Source: Sphingomonas sp. 37zxx (GTDB lineage Bacteria > Pseudomonadota > Alphaproteobacteria > Sphingomonadales > Sphingomonadaceae). From it: DNA of 38,838 nucleotides. Below, piece by piece: positions 33,107-38,838 of the stretch. The notes below the pieces were generated by a model. That model saw nothing but the letters and a program-made list of their open reading frames with translations. It had not been told where the DNA came from and made no database searches. The stretch lies in the NCBI RefSeq assembly GCF_000786205.1, contig NZ_JROH01000033.1, forward strand, positions 1 to 38,838. The letters are read 5' to 3'. The number at the start of each line of letters is the position of its first letter. The stretch's first letter is position 1. A program made the translations under genes and the position numbers.

Positions 33107-34572
33107 ATCGCGGTGCTCCGGTACAGTTTGTCGGCGGCACGGATCGACAGCGCCGCTGCGGTGAGGCTGGGATTGGCGCATGAGCAAGTCGGGAAGGTCG
33201 ACGTGCCCGTTATGATCAGGTTTCGCCAGCGGTGATGCGCCGACCAGGCATCGGCGACCGACGTCGCCTTGGCCGACCCCATTTTGAGCGTCCCCTGCAA
33301 ATGCGCTTCGGTATCGCGGATGCCCTGAAAGTCGATCCGCTCCACCGGCAGCGGCGACAGGATCTGGGGCAGGGTAGCGCGCAACCGGTCCATGCCTTTC
33401 ACTGCATAGTCCGATGGTCCCTTGTAATGGACGATCGCCTTGCGCGGATCGAGCGGGTCGGCGGTGACATGGTTTTCCGCCTCCCACAGATCCTCGGTCA
33501 CCGCGATCAGGTTCAGCTTTTGCCGCCACCTGCCGGGTTCAGCGCGCAAGCCGCCTTTCCAGCTATTGTCGAACTGCAACAGGCTGCCGCCGACATCCTT
33601 CCGGAAATCGCCGATATACGGGGTGTAGTTGATCCCGGTCGTGATGGTGCTGCCATCGAGATTGTCGACGCCGTCGAGCATGATTTCGAAGCGCGCGCCG
33701 TAGGATTCGTGGATGCCCTGGCCGACGGGACCGTCGCTCATGCCCGAACGCAGCAGGATCGCCGGCGCATGGATCGCGTTGGCTCCCAGGACGATCAGGT
33801 CGGCCTTGGCCTTATAGTCCTTGCCGCCATGCGAGAACCGCACGCCGCTGACCTGGCTGGCATCATGGTCGATCGTGGTGACCGGCGCTTCGAGGCACAC
33901 CGACACGCGCGGATCATTGTAGAGCGGCAGCACGCCATTGTCGGCGTTGAACTTGGCATTGGCGGGGCAATGCCCGCACCGGAGCGAGGCGCAACAGGCG
34001 TTTCGGGTTTCGGTTGCCACCCGAGCACGCGCGGTCGGCATGACGAAATGGCGATCGGGCTGCGCTTTCTTCATCAACCGGTCGACTGCGGTGAAGCGAT
34101 GCGGTGGTTGCGGGAATGGCTTTGACCGGGGCAGGATGGTGGCCATGTCTTCAGGCCCTGAAATGCCCATGAAGTCCTCGGCGAGCTGATAATAAGGCTC
34201 GAGCGCGGCATAGTCCAATGGCCAGTCGTCGCCGATGCCGTACAGCGTCTTGGTTCGAAAATCGCTCGGCAGAAAGCGCGGGGTCTGCGCGAACCAGCAA
34301 TTCGTGCCACCGCCAAAGCCCCAGGTGAACTGCCAGGGCTTTGGACTCTCGGTGCTATAGGTCGCCTTATAATCGGCATAGGAGTTTTGTTCGTGCTCGG
34401 CCTGCCAGGCAGCGGGGGTGTAGGGGCCGGCTTCCAGCGCCAGGACCTTCAGCGGGCGTTGCTCTTCGAGCAGCCGCTTGAGGAAAAACGACGAGCCGAA
34501 CCCCGTACCGATGAGGATGACGTCATAGGAACCTGCCGCTGCGGTTTCGGCCGAGATGATATTCTTCAGCAT
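33103..34572 (-). CDS. GMC-family FAD-dependent oxidoreductase
   Basis: A 489-residue flavoprotein that would oxidise a sugar or polyol hydroxyl. The FAD loop GTGFGS is at 22-27, EAGP at 47-50 ends the dinucleotide fold, and WGFGGGTNCWFAQTPR (84-99) holds the flavin. The C-terminal HLQGTLKMG and NPSLTAAALSIRAAD blocks are GMC signatures. A cysteine cluster CC-x4-C-x2-C (193, 194, 199, 202) resembles the Fe-S ligand region of the Burkholderia cepacia FAD glucose dehydrogenase catalytic subunit. It has no signal of its own, consistent with co-export with the Tat-signal partner. No cytochrome c subunit gene is in the window. Confidence 0.87.
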   Translation of the reverse strand: MLKNIISAETAAAGSYDVILIGTGFGSSFFLKRLLEEQRPLKVLALEAGPYTPAAWQAEHEQNSYADYKATYSTESPKPWQFTWGFGGGTNCWFAQTPRFLPSDFRTKTLYGIGDDWPLDYAALEPYYQLAEDFMGISGPEDMATILPRSKPFPQPPHRFTAVDRLMKKAQPDRHFVMPTARARVATETRNACCASLRCGHCPANAKFNADNGVLPLYNDPRVSVCLEAPVTTIDHDASQVSGVRFSHGGKDYKAKADLIVLGANAIHAPAILLRSGMSDGPVGQGIHESYGARFEIMLDGVDNLDGSTITTGINYTPYIGDFRKDVGGSLLQFDNSWKGGLRAEPGRWRQKLNLIAVTEDLWEAENHVTADPLDPRKAIVHYKGPSDYAVKGMDRLRATLPQILSPLPVERIDFQGIRDTEAHLQGTLKMGSAKATSVADAWSAHHRWRNLIITGTSTFPTCSCANPSLTAAALSIRAADKLYRSTAI

Positions 34573-34632
34573 TGGCAGAACATGCCCCCGATAGCGTGTG
34601 CTTGGATGCGCATAACTATGCCCGATATGAAG

Positions 34633-36102
34633 TCAAGCAACGCGATCCTTGTCTAATCTTCGATATTGCTTCGCAATTGCGTGATATTCGCGTTTCGTTG
34701 CGATAAAGACGTAATAGGGGATGCACAGCGCGGCGGGGACTGCGAACGCGCTCCAATTCGCTGCCAATAGCAAGGGGGAAAGAAACAACAGGCACAAGAC
34801 CAGCCGAACGGTCTTTTGCGGTCGCTTGGGGAAGGTCGATCCGGCGCCGATCATGCGGACATGGCGATAGATGATGTAATCGATCCAGCGCGCGATCATC
34901 TGGCTGCCGGCAACCGCGAAGGCGGCACCGCTGCCCGTGACGATCAGGAATAGCGACCCCGATCGGAACATCTGCAGCGGCAGATACAGCCAGACGCGCG
35001 TTTCCTTGTCGACGCGATTATACCAGCGATAGACGACATGCAGGATCGCCATCGCTCCCAGCCACGCAGCACCAAGTGCCAGCCAGTCGCCAGACGCCAG
35101 CAACCACGTTCCCAGCAGGCCGAGCAAGCCGCCGGTGATCGCCGCGCGCAGCGGGAAAAGCGGATCGAGACCGGCTGCCGCCTGCTCGGTTACCTTGCCA
35201 TCCTCCTCATATTGCAGGGCGCAGCGGTCATTGTCGTAATAGCCGATCTCGTAGAACGACCACATCGAGAAGAAGAGGAAAACGAGGCCGAATACCGAAT
35301 AGACCGAAAATCCCGGCGTTAGACCGACCAGCACCCACAGGATCAGGTCGTCCTTGAGCAGCGCCTTCAGCGCGCCCTGTCCGGGCCGTTTCACCTTGGC
35401 GAGATAGTCCCCCGGCAGGTAGATCACGCCGCGAAAAGCCTTTTCATATTTGGCCTGCTTCCAGACCGTAAGGGCGGGGACCGCGCATGCCTGTAACAAC
35501 AGGCTATCGGCCATCGAATCGGTGATGACGGCGGACTCGGCAATCCGCTGATCGTGCAGATAGGGGCGGACAAGCTCGAGCTTGCCGCGCGTCCGGTGGC
35601 TGAAGCGCAGCAGGTCGCAGCAGATCAGGTGCGATCGCGGCATCGCCATCGCCTGAAGCAACGGGGTGATGATCGGGCGGTATCCGTTGCTGGCAATAAT
35701 CACCTCGTCCCCGCGCGACACCAGCGCATCGCCTAGCGCGGCGTTGGCGAACTTCGCTGCGTTGGCCCGGCAGAACCGCCGCCAGCGCCACATCGTCCAG
35801 GGAAACAGCACCATGATGAGCAGGGCGCGCCAATTGTCGCGGGTTTCTTGCCCGCCGGTCCAGCGCCATGGCCCGGCGATCTCGATCGCGCGCAGCAGCG
35901 CGGCCGCGACGATGCCGGGCGAGGCCAATGCGATGAACTGTTCGGTCGAATTGCGCAGGTACAGCGTTTCGTCGAGATCGACGATCACCGTCCCCGGATG
36001 GGTTGCGGCGATGCGAACGGCGTCGGACTCGCTCTTGACCCAGTCACCGCCTGCTGCCGCTGCAAAGCGGTCGCCTGTCTTGGCCGACGGATTCCCGGTC
36101 AT
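34633..36102 (-). CDS. HAD-hydrolase / UbiA-like membrane fusion protein
   Basis: A 489-residue two-domain protein. The N-terminal HAD phosphatase domain has VDLDET (41-46) with the Asp 42/Asp 44 pair, the motif II-like IIASNGY (135-141), a lysine at 174, and TDSMAD (194-199). From about 253 the protein is polytopic, with roughly eight membrane helices. YEIGYYDNDRCALQYEED (284-301) recalls the Asp-rich motif of UbiA prenyltransferases, though it is not an exact NDxxDxxxD. Such proteins could attach a phospho-sugar to a polyprenyl phosphate and dephosphorylate it. ATG at 36102 overlaps the flippase stop (ATGA); an ATG at 36117 is also in frame. Substrates are unknown. Confidence 0.72.
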   Translation of the reverse strand: MTGNPSAKTGDRFAAAAGGDWVKSESDAVRIAATHPGTVIVDLDETLYLRNSTEQFIALASPGIVAAALLRAIEIAGPWRWTGGQETRDNWRALLIMVLFPWTMWRWRRFCRANAAKFANAALGDALVSRGDEVIIASNGYRPIITPLLQAMAMPRSHLICCDLLRFSHRTRGKLELVRPYLHDQRIAESAVITDSMADSLLLQACAVPALTVWKQAKYEKAFRGVIYLPGDYLAKVKRPGQGALKALLKDDLILWVLVGLTPGFSVYSVFGLVFLFFSMWSFYEIGYYDNDRCALQYEEDGKVTEQAAAGLDPLFPLRAAITGGLLGLLGTWLLASGDWLALGAAWLGAMAILHVVYRWYNRVDKETRVWLYLPLQMFRSGSLFLIVTGSGAAFAVAGSQMIARWIDYIIYRHVRMIGAGSTFPKRPQKTVRLVLCLLFLSPLLLAANWSAFAVPAALCIPYYVFIATKREYHAIAKQYRRLDKDRVA

Positions 36103-37574
36103 TTGATGAAGCCCCATTTTCCGCGAAGCCGCTCGGGAAGAAACGGCGCGATTTCGTCGAGCACCGCGGTCGCGCTTTTGCGGAACAGTAACAGCATCAG
36201 CACGGTATAGAGGACCCCGCCGAGCGCGATGCAGAGTGCGAGCCGCATGACCAGCGGCTGATCATCGAGCAGGAACAGCCGCGTGAAGGTGACGAGACCG
36301 AACATCCAGGCGGCGGCATGATAGGGTCCGATGATGTTCGCCACTGCCTGGCGCGCGCGGATGCCGGTGGCGGTTCGTATCAGCGATAGGGCAAACGGCA
36401 TGGTCAGATGCGCGCGGATCGTCAGCGCGGCGGCGACGCCCACCGCGCCGAATTGCAGCCCGAACAGGCCGCCGATGACGTTGCCCACGCTGCCGACCAG
36501 CGAGGTGAGGAAGGTGAGGTCGCTTCGTCCGGCGGCGTTGAGCGTGGGCGATTCGAAATATCCCAGCGTGGTCGCGCCGACGATCAGGCACATCGCCAGC
36601 AAGACATATCCCGCCTCCTGCCATTGCGGGCCGAATGCCAGTTCGACGACATCGGGGCTGACCGCGGCGATGCCGAAAAATATCGGGCAACTGAGGACCG
36701 CGCAGGCGCAAGTGAGGCGGGTATAGGCCTTGCCCAGGCTTTCGCGGTCGGCGGCGCGGCGGCTCAAGACCGACACCGCGGTCGATTGCAGCGGGACGAT
36801 GATCAAATTGGTGATCAGTTCGAGTGGGCGGGCACCGACGCGATACTGGCCGATCGCGGCGGGGCCTAGCAAGGTGCCGAGGAAGATGGCCGGCAGCTGG
36901 TTTCCTGCCTGGTTGAGCAACTGGCTGCCCAGCACCGCGCCGGAAAAGCGGGCAATCTCGGTGAGTTCGGTCATCGAAAAATGCCGCTGCGGCCGGAAGC
37001 TGGAGGCGCGCCACAGGATCAGGCTGGTGGTGGACACCGCCACCACCCGGCTGATGACGATTGCCCATACGCCCCAGCCGGTCAGCGCCAGCACGACGCC
37101 GATGACGCTGCTGATGATGTTGGTGGCAATGCCGCGCCGGGCGATGATCTTGTGCAGGAAATCGCGGCGCAATTTGGCGATATGCACTGCCGTCAGCCCT
37201 TCGATGACCAGCGTCGCCGAAAGCGCGGCCAGTACCAGGCCGAAGGTCCGGTCATAAAAAGCGATCACCAACGGCACCGCGCCGAGGCACAGCCCCAGCG
37301 CCAGGGTGATGCCGATGGCGCTGTTGGTCCAGAACGCGGTGGAGGCGAATTTGTCGTCCCAGGTTTCGCGGCGGATCAGCGCATCGGGAATGCCGGCAAG
37401 GACGAATACCCGCGACAGGCTGATGAAGATCAGCGCGAACGCCACCGTCCCGAACTCGAACGGCGTGAGGATACGCGCCAGCACGATGAACGTGAACAAG
37501 CTGGCCATATTGTCGAAAACGGACGCACCAACGGACCACAGGCTGCTCGATATGAACCGGCCCTTCAGGGACAT
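36099..37574 (-). CDS. Lipopolysaccharide/oligosaccharide flippase (WzxC-like)
   Basis: A 491-residue polytopic protein of the polysaccharide transport superfamily with about twelve to fourteen helices. The N-terminus SLWSVGASVFDNMASLFTFIVLARILTPFEFGTVA is typical of WzxC/TuaB-like exporters. It belongs to a different branch from the flippase at 17548-18909, so the window encodes two translocases. ATG at 37574 was chosen over the upstream TTG at 37580. It sits between the upstream glycosyltransferase gene (31 bp) and the HAD/UbiA-like gene (overlapping), so all are probably one transcript. Confidence 0.87.
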   Translation of the reverse strand: MSLKGRFISSSLWSVGASVFDNMASLFTFIVLARILTPFEFGTVAFALIFISLSRVFVLAGIPDALIRRETWDDKFASTAFWTNSAIGITLALGLCLGAVPLVIAFYDRTFGLVLAALSATLVIEGLTAVHIAKLRRDFLHKIIARRGIATNIISSVIGVVLALTGWGVWAIVISRVVAVSTTSLILWRASSFRPQRHFSMTELTEIARFSGAVLGSQLLNQAGNQLPAIFLGTLLGPAAIGQYRVGARPLELITNLIIVPLQSTAVSVLSRRAADRESLGKAYTRLTCACAVLSCPIFFGIAAVSPDVVELAFGPQWQEAGYVLLAMCLIVGATTLGYFESPTLNAAGRSDLTFLTSLVGSVGNVIGGLFGLQFGAVGVAAALTIRAHLTMPFALSLIRTATGIRARQAVANIIGPYHAAAWMFGLVTFTRLFLLDDQPLVMRLALCIALGGVLYTVLMLLLFRKSATAVLDEIAPFLPERLRGKWGFIK

Positions 37575-37605
37575 AAACAAGCGATCATCCGCAGGGCTTT
37601 CGGCA

Positions 37606-38673
37606 TCATGCCGCGACTTCGGTCAGGCGCTGGGGGGCGGTGAACAAGCCGGCCAGGGCCTGGGCGCAGCTTTTGGATGAATGACGTGCCTTGAACCGAT
37701 CGAGCTTTGCAAAGTCGGCGCGCCGCGCGTTTTGCACCGCAGCCGCCAGATCGAGATCCTCGAGGCGACCATAGAATTTCTGCACCGTCATTGCGCCCAG
37801 GGTGATCGAAAGCTCGTCGATCGACGGGTTCGAGCGCGCCAGGATCGGCGTGCCATGCTCGGCCGCCAAAATCGCCATCCCCGAATTTTCCCCGCAGGAA
37901 TAGGGCAAGACCAGCAGATCGAGTGCCGCAAGCGCCGCGATCAGTTCTTCATCATCGAGTCGGTGGTTGACGTGGGTCACCGACCGGCCGGTGCTGGCCG
38001 AGCGTTCGACCACATTTTCGATCCGGGCAGCCAGGCCTCTTTCACTCACTGCGCCCGCCAGCAGCACATCGACATCGCAGCCCTGCATCTTTTCGACCGC
38101 GTTCAGAATGCCATCGACCCCTTTATAGCTCTTTAAATCGCCGACCAGGCCCAGGGTGAGCCGGTTCGACGCGATACCGAAGCGCACGCGCGCCTCGGTG
38201 CGTTCGGGGGATCGGGGATAGGCGTCGCCATAGACGGGATGCGGCATGATCACATAGGGCAGGCGGGCGAGTTTGGGGTGCCAACCATAGCCGATCGGCC
38301 GCGATCCCTCGGTCAGGAAAACCGCTCCGGTGATCAGCGACACCACGAACCACATGAAAATCCGCTCGACCTCGGGCCGGACGCTGTCGTGGTTGTGCGA
38401 GTTGTGGACGATCCAGATGATTTGGGCACCGCGCGCCCTTTGCACCAGCAATATCACCAGCAGCGCGACGACTCGCCGGATCATGATGAACAGCTTTTGC
38501 TGGGTCGCCGCTTGCGGCCAGTTCAGCAGCACCACATCGGCCTTGGTGCGCGTACTAAGCTTGATGCCGCCTTCCAATACTACATGTCCTTCCGCCTCAA
38601 GTGCTTCAGAAAGAATGTAATTAAACGGATTTTGACAGCGATTGGATCGCGCCGGAAACGCGTGAATCAACAT
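37606..38673 (-). CDS. Glycosyltransferase (GT-B, GT4-like)
   Basis: About 355 residues from the ATG at 38673, where the typical opening HAFPARSNRCQNPFNYILSEAL begins. An in-frame ATG at 38742 would add 23 hydrophobic residues and cannot be ruled out; neither has a clear ribosome site. The C-terminal half contains LTLGLVGDLKSYKGVDGILNAV, DVDVLLAG, LDLLVLPYSCGENSGMAILAAEHGTPILA and later helices, the donor-binding domain of GT-B enzymes. It would extend a lipid-linked glycan using an NDP-sugar. It is the first gene of the five-gene leftward unit. Donor and linkage are unknown. Confidence 0.83.
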   Translation of the reverse strand: MLIHAFPARSNRCQNPFNYILSEALEAEGHVVLEGGIKLSTRTKADVVLLNWPQAATQQKLFIMIRRVVALLVILLVQRARGAQIIWIVHNSHNHDSVRPEVERIFMWFVVSLITGAVFLTEGSRPIGYGWHPKLARLPYVIMPHPVYGDAYPRSPERTEARVRFGIASNRLTLGLVGDLKSYKGVDGILNAVEKMQGCDVDVLLAGAVSERGLAARIENVVERSASTGRSVTHVNHRLDDEELIAALAALDLLVLPYSCGENSGMAILAAEHGTPILARSNPSIDELSITLGAMTVQKFYGRLEDLDLAAAVQNARRADFAKLDRFKARHSSKSCAQALAGLFTAPQRLTEVAA

Positions 38674-38810
38674 ATGGAAAAGCCCGATGATGATCTGCCC
38701 CCCACCAAGCAGCATGATAATCGGTATAAGAAATCGATACATAAGGCTAGCGGCTTATGGTTCGGCTCCGATGGATTAGACGGGGTATGAATGGAAATAG
38801 CATGCTAGCT

Positions 38811-38829
38811 TTAACAGGCTGCTGAAAAA
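38811..38829 (-). repeat. 19-bp repeat, right copy
   Basis: Exact inverted copy of 10-28 (ttaacaggctgctgaaaaa on the plus strand). It lies at the extreme right end of the window. The preceding bases (38743-38810) hold no recognisable gene. Confidence 0.6.
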
Positions 38830-38838
38830 GGGCTTGGC

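Noticed and set aside
1..38838. CRISPR array, rRNA genes or plasmid replication origin
   Set aside because: No regularly spaced repeats, rRNA sequence or iteron series was seen on reading the window.

Overview
The window looks like chromosomal DNA of a sphingomonad (Alphaproteobacteria, Sphingomonadales). The grounds are the high GC content with strong GC3 bias, dense operons with 4-base stop/start overlaps, the neighbourhood metX-metW / hisC-tyrA / ftsE-ftsX-ydcF-plsC, a very long sphingomonad-type TonB-dependent receptor, and exopolysaccharide genes of the sphingan kind. Both window ends carry the same 19-bp sequence in inverted orientation, so the window may be a whole contig that stops at copies of a dispersed or mobile repeat.

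Layout. (1) 1-2100 is an accessory-looking left flank: the tail of an excisionase-like HTH protein, an AT-richer gene of unknown function, an XRE regulator and a small membrane protein. (2) 2109-11877 is housekeeping: metX-metW (methionine) divergent from hisC-tyrA (histidine/tyrosine), then a leftward operon ftsE-ftsX-ydcF-like-plsC-like, a zinc-ribbon membrane protein and a MATE exporter. (3) tRNA-Leu(GAG) at 12008 and a 1238-residue TonB-dependent receptor at 12618-16334. (4) 16595-26971 is a leftward envelope/exopolysaccharide block. Read in the direction of transcription it is murB-like, murA-like, type I secretion ABC ATPase, HlyD adaptor, Wzc-type tyrosine kinase, a hairpin, then a Wzx-type flippase and a family 2 glycosyltransferase. 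(5) 28132-32271 is a rightward block: initiating polyprenyl-phosphate sugar transferase (SpsB/GelB type), a small membrane protein, UDP-glucose 6-dehydrogenase and a UDP-glucuronate 4-epimerase-like enzyme. (6) 32675-38673 is a second leftward block: glycosyltransferase, WzxC-like flippase, HAD/UbiA-like membrane protein, and a GMC flavoprotein with a Tat-exported small subunit.

The parts fit together as a surface-polysaccharide locus. The sugar transferase would load the first sugar on undecaprenyl phosphate, Ugd and the epimerase would supply uronic acids, the glycosyltransferases would extend, the flippases would translocate, and Wzc would control chain length and export. Two features stand out. 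A catalytically intact but divergent MurB-MurA pair heads the secretion/Wzc operon instead of lying with cell-wall genes. A five-gene unit joins a glycosyltransferase and flippase to an HAD/UbiA-like protein and a periplasmic GMC oxidoreductase. Two near-identical 169-bp double-hairpin elements (16430-16598 and 27605-27773) bracket the mur/secretion block, and the first one supplies the stop codon of the glycosyltransferase gene beside it.
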